From positions 2,108,001-2,172,000 of the forward strand of contig CP000699.1 of assembly GCA_000016765.1 (NCBI GenBank): a stretch of DNA of 64,000 nucleotides. The letters are read 5' to 3'. The notes under the pieces are model-generated. The model worked only from the letters and a program-made list of their open reading frames with translations, had not been told where the DNA came from and did not search any database. Each line of letters opens with the position of its first letter. The first letter of the stretch is position 1. The translations under genes and the position numbers were made by a program. Source of the stretch: Rhizorhabdus wittichii RW1 (GTDB lineage: Bacteria; Pseudomonadota; Alphaproteobacteria; Sphingomonadales; Sphingomonadaceae). Of this stretch, positions 35,110-45,036 are shown one piece after another.

Positions 35110-36165
35110 TCAATCGTCCGGCTTTTGCCCGCCGGCCGTCAGGCTCGACCGCCGCAGCGCGCCGGGCGGGGAACCGTTCCAGCGGCGGAAGGCGCGGTTG
35201 AAGGCGGCTTCCGACCCATAGCCGATCATCTCCGCGATCTGCGCGATCGACATCTTGCCGTTCTCCAGCATGTCGGTCGCCCGCGCCATGCGGACCGCCG
35301 TCAGGAATTCGGTCGGCGTCATCTCCATCGCCGCGCGGAAGCGATCGGTGAAGGCGGAGCGCGACAGGCCGGCCGAGCGCGACATCGCCGCCAGCGTCCA
35401 GTTGAGGTTGGGCCGCGACTGGATGGCGCCGATCGCCTTGGCGATGAACGGATCGCGCAGGCCGCGCCCGAAGCCCGGCCGCTTGTCGGCGAAGTCGGCG
35501 AGGAAGGCGGACAGGCATTTGACGAGCAGCGCCTCGGCAAGCCGGGTCGCCGCCCCCTGCCCCGAAAGCCCCTCCTCCCCCTGGCCGATGACCTGCCGGA
35601 GAATCGCCTCGACGAACGGGCCATGGCGGGTCGCGAAGCCCGGGAGATGGACGAATGGGGGCAACCCCCGCAACAGCACCGCCGGCAGGCCATGGTCGAA
35701 GAACAGCCGCAGCGCGGTGATCGCCACCACCGGGTCGCCGGCCTTGGCTCCCGCGATGGTGAAGGGCGACGAGAAAAGCGACTTCCACCGCCCCTCGACC
35801 CCTTCGATGCCGCCGAGCACCTCTTCCAGCATGTCCTCCAACGGCACCGGCGCGATGCCGCGCCGTTCGGACAGGATGTAGCGCCCCGGATGCGGGAACA
35901 GCAGGATGTCGCCGGCCGACAGGTCGACCATCGTCGCCGGGTCGAAGGTGCCGCCGACGCACCGGCCGCGGGCGACGACGTAGAGCAAGGCGCATTCATC
36001 CGGGACCGGGATCGAGGCCGACCACGATCCGCTGCCGATCGCGACCGTGCTGGCCAGCACGCCGGCGACGCGAACGCTGCGCAACGCCTGGATCAGCGGC
36101 TCGCCCCGTTGCAGCAGGACGGGGTTGCCGATGATCGCCACATTCTCGTCGGTCGGGTCGGACAT
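35110..36165 (-). CDS. AraC family transcriptional regulator
   Basis: 351 residues. The N-terminal part (20-150) is a cupin-like sensing domain (VVARGRCVGGTFDP, DLSAGDILLFPHPGRY). Two helix-turn-helix units occupy the C-terminal 100 residues: LAAMSRSAGLSRSAFTDRFR, then the AraC signature IAQIAEMIGYGSEAAFNRAFRRW with GSPPGALR. The longer open frame upstream is not used: ATG 36165 begins the conserved sequence. It sits upstream of the TonB receptor and ligase operon on the same strand and divergent from the ABC exporter; it probably activates the operon in response to its substrate. Confidence 0.9.
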   Translation of the reverse strand: MSDPTDENVAIIGNPVLLQRGEPLIQALRSVRVAGVLASTVAIGSGSWSASIPVPDECALLYVVARGRCVGGTFDPATMVDLSAGDILLFPHPGRYILSERRGIAPVPLEDMLEEVLGGIEGVEGRWKSLFSSPFTIAGAKAGDPVVAITALRLFFDHGLPAVLLRGLPPFVHLPGFATRHGPFVEAILRQVIGQGEEGLSGQGAATRLAEALLVKCLSAFLADFADKRPGFGRGLRDPFIAKAIGAIQSRPNLNWTLAAMSRSAGLSRSAFTDRFRAAMEMTPTEFLTAVRMARATDMLENGKMSIAQIAEMIGYGSEAAFNRAFRRWNGSPPGALRRSSLTAGGQKPDD

Positions 36166-36269
36166 GGCATTTTGAGTAATCCCAGTCCGCCGCTGGTCAA
36201 AGCAGCTTATGTGCAGCATCGCAGTCCCGCTCTTCCGCTGGGCCGTCGCCATCCCTATCTTCGCCCGCG

Positions 36270-38084
36270 ATGCCACCCGATCACGCTTCCCCCTCCGCCG
36301 CCCGCCCCGAACAGGGCTGGGCCACGCTCCGCCGCTTCCTGCCCTATCTCTGGCCGAAAGACGCGCCGTCGCTGCGCGCGCGGGTGGTGATCGCGCTGGT
36401 GCTGGTGCTCGCCGCCAAGGCGGCGGTGCTGCTGATGCCCTTCGCCTACAAGGCGGCGGTCGACCGGATGGCGCCGGGGTTTGAGCCCGGCGTGATGATC
36501 GCGGTCGCGCTGGTCACCGCCTATGCGGGCGCGCGCTTCGGCGGCGTGCTGTTCGACAATATGCGCAACGCCATCTTCGAGCTGGTCGGCCAGGACGCCG
36601 CCCGGCGCCTGTCGATCGAGGTGTTCGCGCAGCTCCACCGCCTGTCGCTGCGCTACCATCTCGAACGGCGCACCGGCGCGCTGACCAAGATCGTCGAGCG
36701 CGGCACCAAGAGCATCGACACGATGCTCTACTTCCTGCTGTTCAACATCGGCCCGACCATTTTCGAGCTGACCGCCGTCTGCGCGATCTTCTTCGTCAAA
36801 TTCGGCACCGGGCTGGTGGTCGCGACGATGATCGCGATCGCCGGCTACATCCTGTTCACCCGCCGGGTGACCGAATGGCGCAGCCGCATGCGCCGCGAGA
36901 TGGTGGAACATGACACGCGGGCCTCCGCCCGCGCGGTCGATTCGCTGCTCAACTACGAGACCGTCAAATATTTCAGCGCCGAGGCGCGCGAGACCGACAA
37001 TTACGGCCGCGCCGTCGCCGCCTATGCCCGCGCCGCGACCAAGAACGAAAGCTCGCTCGCCCTGCTCAACATCGGCCAGTCGCTGATCACCAACCTGATG
37101 ATGGCCGGCGCGATGGGCTACAGCGTCTATGGCTGGAGCAAGGGCTGGTTCTCGCCCGGCGACGTGGTGTTCGTGAACACGATGCTGAGCCAGCTGTTTC
37201 GCCCGCTCGACATGCTCGGCATGGTCTATCGCGAGATCCGCCAGGGGCTGATCGACATGGAGGCGATGTTCCGGCTGATCGACACGCCGGCCGAGGTGGT
37301 CGACGCCCCCGACGCGCGGCCGATCGCGGTGACCGGCGGGCTGGTCCGCTTCGAGGACGTCCATTTCGGCTATGATCCCGAACGGCAGATCCTGAAGGGG
37401 GTCGATTTCGAGATCCGCCCCGGCGGCACCCTCGCCGTCGTCGGCCATTCGGGCGCGGGCAAGTCGACCCTCGCGCGCATCCTCTACCGCTTCTACGAGA
37501 TCGCCGGCGGGCGGGTGACGATCGACGGCCAGGACATCGGCCACGTCACCCAGGCGTCGCTGCGCCGCGCGATCGGCATCGTCCCGCAGGACACGGTGCT
37601 GTTCAACGACACGATCGGCTACAATATCGGCTATGGCCGCGAAGGCGCGACCCAGGCCGAGATCGAGGCGGCGGCGAAGGGCGCGGCGATCCACGACTTC
37701 ATCCTGTCGCTGCCGCAGGGCTACGACACCAAGGTCGGCGAACGCGGGCTGAAGCTGTCGGGCGGGGAGAAGCAGCGGGTGGCGATCGCCCGCACCCTGC
37801 TCAAGAACCCGCCGATCCTGATCCTCGACGAGGCGACCAGCGCGCTCGACAGCCGCACCGAGGCCGACATCCAGGCGACCCTGCGCGGCGTCGAGCAGGG
37901 CCGCACGACGATCGTCATCGCCCACCGGCTGTCGACCATCGTCCATGCCGACGAGATATTGGTGCTCGAGGCCGGCCGCGTCGTCGAGCGCGGCACCCAT
38001 GCCGCGCTGATGGCGCGCGACGGGCTCTATGCCGACATGTGGATGCGCCAGGCGAGCGAGGCCGAGGAGAAGGAAGCGGCTTAA
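36270..38084 (+). CDS. ATM1/HMT1-type ABC exporter (half transporter)
   Basis: 604 residues. The N-terminal membrane domain has six hydrophobic helices (about 35-310) with RMRREMVEHDTRASARAVDSLLNYE (central piece DTRASARAVDSLLNYE), which is typical of the Atm1 family. The ATPase domain has Walker A GHSGAGKST, signature LSGGEKQRVAIART, Walker B ILILDEATSALD and an H-loop IAHRLSTI. Bacterial homologues export glutathione-linked metals or sulfur compounds. It acts as a homodimer in the inner membrane. It is a single gene, followed by three palindromic repeats. Confidence 0.92.
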   Translation: MPPDHASPSAARPEQGWATLRRFLPYLWPKDAPSLRARVVIALVLVLAAKAAVLLMPFAYKAAVDRMAPGFEPGVMIAVALVTAYAGARFGGVLFDNMRNAIFELVGQDAARRLSIEVFAQLHRLSLRYHLERRTGALTKIVERGTKSIDTMLYFLLFNIGPTIFELTAVCAIFFVKFGTGLVVATMIAIAGYILFTRRVTEWRSRMRREMVEHDTRASARAVDSLLNYETVKYFSAEARETDNYGRAVAAYARAATKNESSLALLNIGQSLITNLMMAGAMGYSVYGWSKGWFSPGDVVFVNTMLSQLFRPLDMLGMVYREIRQGLIDMEAMFRLIDTPAEVVDAPDARPIAVTGGLVRFEDVHFGYDPERQILKGVDFEIRPGGTLAVVGHSGAGKSTLARILYRFYEIAGGRVTIDGQDIGHVTQASLRRAIGIVPQDTVLFNDTIGYNIGYGREGATQAEIEAAAKGAAIHDFILSLPQGYDTKVGERGLKLSGGEKQRVAIARTLLKNPPILILDEATSALDSRTEADIQATLRGVEQGRTTIVIAHRLSTIVHADEILVLEAGRVVERGTHAALMARDGLYADMWMRQASEAEEKEAA

Positions 38085-38096
38085 ACGCTTCTGGCC

Positions 38097-38268
38097 GTCA
38101 TCCCGGCGGAGGCCGGGATCTCCCTTTCCTTGTTCCGCGCTGGTTGGAAGTGATGCAAAGGCAATGAGATCCCAGCTTTCGCTGGGATGACGCCCTTTCA
38201 AGCCCTCTTCACCCATTCCCATATCTGTGGTGAAAGCGGACAGGACCCCGGCCTCCCGCCGGGGTGGC
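38097..38268. repeat. Cluster of three palindromic repeats (REP-like)
   Basis: Three copies of the GC hairpin family: ATCCCGGCGGAGGCCGGGAT (38100-38119), ATCCCAGCTTTCGCTGGGAT (38169-38188) and CCCCGGCCTCCCGCCGGGG (38246-38264). The first two are in opposite orientation. They fill most of the 200-bp gap between the exporter and the acyltransferase. Confidence 0.75.
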
Positions 38269-38284
38269 AGGGGAATAATCAGGC

Positions 38285-39355
38285 GTGCAGGTCCGGCACG
38301 AACTTCGTCCGCTCACCTCGGCGCGCGGGATCGCGGCCTGGTATGTCGTGCTCTACCATATCCGCGAGAGCGCGGTCGGGTCGCTGCCCCCGGCGCTGAT
38401 CGATTTCCTCGCCAAGGGCTATCTGGCGGTCGACTTCTTCTTCGTGCTGTCGGGCTTCGTCATCTGGCTCAACTATGGCCGGCTGCTCGGCGATCATGGC
38501 GCCCGCGCGGTGCCGCATTTCCTGTGGCGGCGGCTGGCGCGCATCTATCCGCTCCACCTGCTGATCCTGCTCGCCGCGGTCGCCTTCGCGGCGGTCTGCG
38601 TCGCCACTGGGCGCGGCATGCCGCAGGGCTATGCCTGGGGCACGCTGCCCTTCCACCTGCTGCTGATGCAGAATTGGGGCTTCCTGCCGCTCGGCTGGAA
38701 CGTCCCCGCCTGGTCGATCAGCTGCGAGCTGGGCGCCTATCTGCTGTTCCCGCTGCTGATCGCGGCGGTCGACTGGCGGCGGACGCCGACGCCGGTGCTG
38801 CTCGCCCTGCTCGCGCTGCTGATGGCCGGGCTATGGGGCCTGTTCACGGCGATGGGCCAGCCCCTTCTCGGCAACGAGATCGCCCATCTCGGCCTGGCGC
38901 GCTGCCTGTTCGAATTCGGGATGGGGACCCTGGTCGCGGCGCTGTGGCTGCGCTGGCGCGAGGCGCCGCGGCGGCCCGCCACGATCGCCGCGTTGCTCTC
39001 GGCCATCGGGCTCGCCGCGCGGCTCGCGGGCGCGCCCGAGACGCTCGCCTTGCCCTTCGTCTTCGTCACGCTGCTGCTGTTCCTGGCGCTGACGTCCGAA
39101 GGGCGGACGCCGATGAAGGGCCGCGCGATCCACTGGTTCGGCGAGATCAGCTATGCGACCTATCTGGCGCACTCGCTGCTGTTCCTGCTCTTCAAGATCC
39201 TGTTCGTCCGCGACGCGGGCGACGTGTCGCTGCCGCTGCTCGGCCTGTTCCTGCTGATCGTGCTGGCGGCGTCGGCGGCGCTCTACCACGGCTTCGAGCT
39301 GCCCGCGCAGAAATGGATGAACCGGCGCGGGCCGAAACGGCCGGTCGAGTCATAA
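38285..39355 (+). CDS. Acyltransferase family 3 membrane protein
   Basis: 356 residues with a GTG start and about 10 hydrophobic segments. ELRPLTSARGIAAWYVVLYH holds the catalytic His of the acyltransferase-3 family, and FFFVLSGFVIWLNYG, HFLWRRLARIYPLH and the late EISYATYLAHSLL are further family landmarks. These enzymes O-acetylate or acylate surface polysaccharides, lipids or exported small molecules. It is a single gene with no polysaccharide genes adjacent, so the acceptor cannot be named. Confidence 0.9.
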   Translation: MQVRHELRPLTSARGIAAWYVVLYHIRESAVGSLPPALIDFLAKGYLAVDFFFVLSGFVIWLNYGRLLGDHGARAVPHFLWRRLARIYPLHLLILLAAVAFAAVCVATGRGMPQGYAWGTLPFHLLLMQNWGFLPLGWNVPAWSISCELGAYLLFPLLIAAVDWRRTPTPVLLALLALLMAGLWGLFTAMGQPLLGNEIAHLGLARCLFEFGMGTLVAALWLRWREAPRRPATIAALLSAIGLAARLAGAPETLALPFVFVTLLLFLALTSEGRTPMKGRAIHWFGEISYATYLAHSLLFLLFKILFVRDAGDVSLPLLGLFLLIVLAASAALYHGFELPAQKWMNRRGPKRPVES

Positions 39356-39411
39356 TGTCTATACATTGATCGCGGCTCGACACCCCGGCATCTTCGGCTA
39401 GAAGAGGCGCC

Positions 39412-41178
<1,767 letters not shown>

Positions 41179-41191
41179 GGGAGACGACCCC

Positions 41192-41608
41192 ATGTTCCGC
41201 AAGATCGACGACAGCATCTCGGTGTCCCCGCAGATCAGCGTGGAGGATGTCCGGGCCGCGGCGGACCAGGGCTTCACCATGATCATCAACAACCGCCCCG
41301 AGCAGGAGGAGCCCGGCCAGCCGGCCGGCGACGACATCCGCGAGGCGGCGCGCGCGGCGGGGCTCGCCTATGTCGCGATCCCGATCGGCCATGGCGGCTT
41401 CTCCGCCAACCAGGTCGACGCGATGCGCGACGCCCTCGCCAATGCCGGCGGCCCGGTGCTCGCCTTCTGCCGCTCGGGCACCCGCTCGACCTTCGTCTGG
41501 GCGCTGGCGAAGGGTGCCGACGGCGAGGACCCCGAACTGCTCGCCCGCAAGGCGGCGGGCGCGGGGTACGACATCTCGCCGATCAAGCCGCTGCTAGGGG
41601 CTCGGTAG
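41192..41608 (+). CDS. TIGR01244 family sulfur transferase / phosphatase-like protein
   Basis: 138 residues. The fold is that of dual-specificity phosphatases, with the active loop FCRSGTRST (C93, R98) and an upstream FTMIINNRPEQEE segment typical of the Blh/TIGR01244 group. Related domains are fused to sulfide-detoxifying persulfide dioxygenases or stand alone. The ATG at 41192 has an AGGGAG site 8 bp upstream; an in-frame ATG at 41168 overlaps the end of recQ and is less likely. Biochemical role is not settled in the family. Confidence 0.82.
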   Translation: MFRKIDDSISVSPQISVEDVRAAADQGFTMIINNRPEQEEPGQPAGDDIREAARAAGLAYVAIPIGHGGFSANQVDAMRDALANAGGPVLAFCRSGTRSTFVWALAKGADGEDPELLARKAAGAGYDISPIKPLLGAR

Positions 41609-41621
41609 GCCAAAACAGAAT

Positions 41622-41765
41622 CTCCCTCCCCTTGAGGGGAGGGATGAAAGGGTGGGGTACGCAGTGAAGGGGCTCGATGCCCCTTCACGGAGTTCTGCGG
41701 GATGGCCGGGGAGGCTCGCTCCGCTCGCCACCCACCCCCTTCCCCTCCCTTGAAAGGGAGGGGGG
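41622..41765. repeat. Intergenic inverted-repeat block (C/G-run type)
   Basis: CTCCCTCCCC-TTGA-GGGGAGGG (41622-41643) and a second similar hairpin near 41744-41764 (CTCCCTTGAAAGGGAGG) flank a third, GTGAAGGGG...CCCCTTCAC (41664-41688). It is a different family from the CCCGG-type repeats. It lies between convergent genes and may act as a two-way terminator. Confidence 0.65.
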
Positions 41766-41772
41766 ATTGACG

Positions 41773-42465
41773 TCACCCCCAATTCACCCGCGCCCAGATC
41801 GGCAGGTGGTCCGACGCCAGCCGCGCGCGTTCGCTGACATGGACGCCGCAGGCGACGAGGTGCAGGTCGGGGGTCAGGATGATCCGGTCGAGGCAGCCGA
41901 CCGGGCGGCGGCTGTGATAGCTGCGGCCGGTCGGCGCGATCTGCAGCTCGGGGGCGAATTCGCGGATGCAGCCGCCGTGCAGCGACCATTCGTTGAGGTC
42001 GCCCATCAGCACCGTCGGCATCCGGTGGCGCCGACGGCGGATATGATCGATGATCGCGCGGACCTGCCGCCGCCGCCATAGCCCCGACAGGTCGAGGTGC
42101 ATGCCGACGACCCGGAGGTCGTTGCCGCCGACCCTCAGCTCCGCCATCACCGCGCCGCGCGGCTCGAGCGTCGGCAGGCGGATCGGCTCGTAGTCGCCGA
42201 TCTCGACCGAATGGCGGACGAGGATCGCGTTGCCGTGCCAGCCGATCCCGCCCGGCCGGATGTCGAACGGCACCGCCTTATATTCGCCCTGGCTGATCAG
42301 CTCGGCGGGCAAGGCGCTCTGCCGCGCGCCGAAGCGGCGGTCCGCCTCCTGCAGCGCGACGATGTCGGCATGGATCTCGTGCAGCACGTCGAGGATGCGA
42401 TCGGGCCGGCGGCGGCGATCGGTGCCGAGGCCCTTGCGGATATTGTAGCTGGCGACGGTGATCAT
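41773..42465 (-). CDS. Endonuclease/exonuclease/phosphatase (EEP) family protein
   Basis: 230 residues. ITVASYNIRKGLG, IVALQEADRR (Glu ligand), GMHLDLSGL, VLMGDLNEWS (Asp/Asn) and ARLASDHLPIWARV (Asp-His pair) are the EEP-fold active-site motifs in order. The fold covers DNases, phosphodiesterases and lipid phosphatases. There is no signal peptide. In other proteobacteria similar genes sit near cardiolipin synthase, which is not seen here. The specific substrate is unknown. Confidence 0.88.
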   Translation of the reverse strand: MITVASYNIRKGLGTDRRRRPDRILDVLHEIHADIVALQEADRRFGARQSALPAELISQGEYKAVPFDIRPGGIGWHGNAILVRHSVEIGDYEPIRLPTLEPRGAVMAELRVGGNDLRVVGMHLDLSGLWRRRQVRAIIDHIRRRRHRMPTVLMGDLNEWSLHGGCIREFAPELQIAPTGRSYHSRRPVGCLDRIILTPDLHLVACGVHVSERARLASDHLPIWARVNWG

Positions 42466-42516
42466 CTGGATTTTCTAGGCTTCCGGTCCGGGGCTCGCAT
42501 GTCGCATATCTCTCAT

Positions 42517-42556
42517 CAACAACAAAAAAAGGGCCGATGGGTTGCCCCACCGGCCC
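42517..42556 (-). terminator. Rho-independent terminator of the glnK-amtB operon
   Basis: On the minus strand a stem GGGCCGGTGGG / CCCATCGGCCC with a short loop is followed by seven T residues (42530-42524), about 60 bp after the amtB stop. Confidence 0.88.
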
Positions 42557-42615
42557 AGTGCGTTCGCAGGAGGAACGCCCGGAGGGGCCGCCGCGCGGGC
42601 GGCCCCAATTCGCAA

Positions 42616-43965
42616 TCAGTAGTTGTAGGCGCGCTCGCCATGTTCCGAGAGGTCGAGACCCTCGATCTCGGCTTCGCGGCTGACCCGGAGGCCGGTGAGC
42701 GCCTTGGCGACATAGATGGCGATGGTGGTGCCGATCGCGGCCCAGACGATGGTCGCCAGCACGGCGAGGACCTGGGTGACGAGCTGGCTGCCGATCGCAT
42801 AGTCGGCGCCGCCGGGCCCGCCGAGCGACGGGGCGTAGACGATCGCGGTGCCGATCGCGCCGACCATGCCGCCGATGCCGTGGATGCCGAACGCGTCGAG
42901 CGAGTCGTCATAACCGAGCGCCGGCTTGATCTTGGCGACCGCGAGATAGCAGACCAGCGAGGCGACGGCGCCAAGCACGATCGCGCCGAACGGGCCGGAA
43001 TTGCCGGCCGCCGGGGTGACCGCGACGAGGCCGGCGATGATGCCCGAGCAGAAGCCGAGGGCCGACGGCTTGTGGCCGAACAGCTTCTCGACGACCAGCC
43101 AGGCGAGGCCCGCCGAGGCGGTGGCGACGAAGGTGTTGATCATCGCGAGCGCCGCCGAGCCGTTGGCTTCGAGCGCCGAGCCGGCGTTGAAGCCGAACCA
43201 GCCCACCCACAGCAGGCCGGTGCCGACGAAGGTCAGCGTCATCGAGTGCGGCGCCATGATGTCCTTCATGTAGCCGATGCGCTTGCCGAGGATGATGCAG
43301 GCGACCAGCGCCGAGACGCCGGCATTGATGTGGACCACCGTGCCGCCCGCGAAATCGAGCGCGCCCATTTCGAAGAACAGGCCGCCGGCCGCCCAGACCA
43401 TGTGGGCGATCGGGAAATAGACGATGGTGAGCCAGACCAGCGCGAAGATCATCACCGCCGCAAACTTGATGCGCTCGACCACCGATCCCAGCACCAGCGC
43501 GACCGTGATCGCGGCGAAGGTCATCTGGAAGCAGACGAACACATATTCGGGGATGACGACGCCGTCGGTGAAGGTGGCGGCGGTCGAGGCGGGGGTGATG
43601 CCCGCGAGGAACAGCTTCCCGAAGCTGGAGATATAGGGCTTCAGGCCGTCCGACGCGTCGGGGCCGAAGGCCATGGTGTAGCCCCAGATCACCCAGACGA
43701 TCATCGCCAGCGCGGCGGCGGCGCCGATCTGGGTCATCACCGACAGCATGTTCTTCGTGCGGACGAGGCCGCCGTAGAAGAGGGCGAGGCCGGGCAGGAT
43801 CATCGCCAGGACGAGGACGGTCGAGACCATCATCCAGGCGGTGTCGCCCTTGTCCGGGGTGGGCGCCGCGGCCGCGGCGGCCTCCTGCGCCCAGGCGGGC
43901 ATGGCCGCCAGGGCGGTGACGGCAAGCGCGCCGAAGCCCGTCGCCAGCTTGGTGTGAAGCGTCAT
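42616..43965 (-). CDS. amtB: Ammonium transporter AmtB
   Basis: 449 residues. A cleavable signal (LATGFGALAVTALAAMPAWAQE) precedes 11 transmembrane helices. GLALFYGGLVRTKNMLS, DFAGGTVVHINAGVSALVA (first pore His), WVGWFGFNAGSAL and FGIHGIGGMVGAIGTA (second pore His) are AmtB landmarks. It conducts ammonium into the cell. It follows glnK by 14 bp in the usual glnK-amtB operon, where GlnK blocks the channel when nitrogen is plentiful. The long open frame upstream overlaps glnK and was discarded. Confidence 0.96.
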   Translation of the reverse strand: MTLHTKLATGFGALAVTALAAMPAWAQEAAAAAAPTPDKGDTAWMMVSTVLVLAMILPGLALFYGGLVRTKNMLSVMTQIGAAAALAMIVWVIWGYTMAFGPDASDGLKPYISSFGKLFLAGITPASTAATFTDGVVIPEYVFVCFQMTFAAITVALVLGSVVERIKFAAVMIFALVWLTIVYFPIAHMVWAAGGLFFEMGALDFAGGTVVHINAGVSALVACIILGKRIGYMKDIMAPHSMTLTFVGTGLLWVGWFGFNAGSALEANGSAALAMINTFVATASAGLAWLVVEKLFGHKPSALGFCSGIIAGLVAVTPAAGNSGPFGAIVLGAVASLVCYLAVAKIKPALGYDDSLDAFGIHGIGGMVGAIGTAIVYAPSLGGPGGADYAIGSQLVTQVLAVLATIVWAAIGTTIAIYVAKALTGLRVSREAEIEGLDLSEHGERAYNY

Positions 43966-43979
43966 GTTTCCCCCTTTTC

Positions 43980-44318
43980 TCAGAGCGCGACGTCGTCGGT
44001 TTCGCCGGTGCGGATCCGCACCGCCTGCGCGACGTCGAGGACGAAGATCTTGCCGTCGCCGATCGCGCCGGTGTTGGCCGACTGCTGGATCGCCTCGACG
44101 ACCCGGTTGGCCAGATCGTCGGTGGTGACCACCTCGATCTTGATCTTCGGAACCATGTTGGTGCTGTATTCGGCCCCCCGGTAGATTTCGGTCTGGCCCT
44201 TCTGCCGCCCGAAGCCCTTGACCTCGGTCACGGTCATGCCCTGCACGCCGAGGCTGGACAGGGATTCCCTGACCTCGTCGAGCTTGAACGGCTTGATGAT
44301 GGCAATGACGAGTTTCAT
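43980..44318 (-). CDS. glnK: Nitrogen regulatory protein P-II
   Basis: 112 residues, the standard PII length. Y51 in RGAEYSTNMVPK is the uridylylation site at the tip of the T-loop; the C-terminal loop GDGKIFVLDVAQAVRIRTGE binds ATP. It signals 2-oxoglutarate and energy status and controls AmtB, encoded 14 bp downstream. A sigma-54 promoter (44351-44366) directs the operon, consistent with NtrC control under nitrogen limitation. Confidence 0.95.
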   Translation of the reverse strand: MKLVIAIIKPFKLDEVRESLSSLGVQGMTVTEVKGFGRQKGQTEIYRGAEYSTNMVPKIKIEVVTTDDLANRVVEAIQQSANTGAIGDGKIFVLDVAQAVRIRTGETDDVAL

Positions 44319-44350
44319 TCTGCCTCCCTCTTCTCAGCCCGATTGTGCAT

Positions 44351-44366
44351 CGCAATAAGCGTGCCA
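44351..44366 (-). promoter_or_regulatory. Sigma-54 promoter of glnK-amtB
   Basis: On the minus strand the sequence is TGGCACGCTTATTGCG: GG and GC are 10 bp apart, the -24/-12 spacing of RpoN promoters, about 35 bp before the glnK start. NtrC sites upstream were not identified with confidence. Confidence 0.8.
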
Positions 44367-44437
44367 AATCCGCGACCCTCCGGATTCCCGGGGCCGATCG
44401 ATCGAGAGGTTGAAAAGGCAAGCGGACGACTCGAAGG

Positions 44438-44483
44438 CCGCCTGTCTAAAAGTTGAGCCCTGCCCGTTTTTTAGGCAGGCGGC
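44438..44483. terminator. Long inverted repeat between DUF924 gene and glnK promoter
   Basis: GCCGCCTGTCTAAAA (44438-44452) pairs with TTTTTTAGGCAGGCGGC (44467-44483) with one mismatch around a 14-base loop. It lies just downstream of the DUF924 gene (minus strand) and upstream of the glnK promoter. Terminator function for the DUF924 operon is inferred. Confidence 0.5.
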
Positions 44484-44484
44484 T

Positions 44485-45036
44485 TCACCAATCCCGGCTC
44501 ATCGCGATCGCCGCCTGCTCGCCGGGACGATCGGCGCGGCCGAGCGCGGCGTTGCGCGCGGGAAAGCGGCCATAGCGGGCGATCATGTCGTGATGCTCGT
44601 GGGCGAAGTCGAGCGACCGGGCATTGCCCAGCGCGGTGAACAGCGCCAGCGAGCGCTGCTGGTCGGCGAGCAGCTCGCTATGCTGGAACGGCATGTAGAG
44701 GAAGCTGCGCTCGTCGGGGGTCAGCCGCTCGTCGAGGCCGCGCTCGACCGCACCCTTCGCGATCGCCAGCGCGAGCGGGTCGGTCGAGAAGGCATCGGCA
44801 TGGCCGCGGAACATGTTGCGCGGGAACTGGTCGAACAGGATGACGCCGGCCAGCGCCTCGCGCGGCGAGCCGAGGAAGCTTTCGGGGACGCGGCTGCGCC
44901 ACTCCTCCCACAATTCCTCGAAACGCTCGACGATCGTCTCGTCGGTCTCCTTCGATCGCACCCACCAGCGATCGGGCCCGAGCTCATCGAACCAATAAGC
45001 GAGGATCGCGGCGGTGCCGTCGGCCGGATCGGTCAT
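44485..45036 (-). CDS. DUF924 family protein
   Basis: 183 residues. AYWFDELGPDRWWVRSKETD, VILFDQFPRNMFRG and LYMPFQHSELLADQQRS are the conserved blocks of DUF924, an all-helical TPR-like family widespread in bacteria and plants. No catalytic function is established. It follows the patatin gene with a 4-bp overlap, so the two are translated together. Confidence 0.88.
   Translation of the reverse strand: MTDPADGTAAILAYWFDELGPDRWWVRSKETDETIVERFEELWEEWRSRVPESFLGSPREALAGVILFDQFPRNMFRGHADAFSTDPLALAIAKGAVERGLDERLTPDERSFLYMPFQHSELLADQQRSLALFTALGNARSLDFAHEHHDMIARYGRFPARNAALGRADRPGEQAAIAMSRDW

Noticed and set aside
42097-44184. Plus-strand open frame of 695 codons over amtB
   Set aside because: Antisense to amtB and glnK, which are certain.
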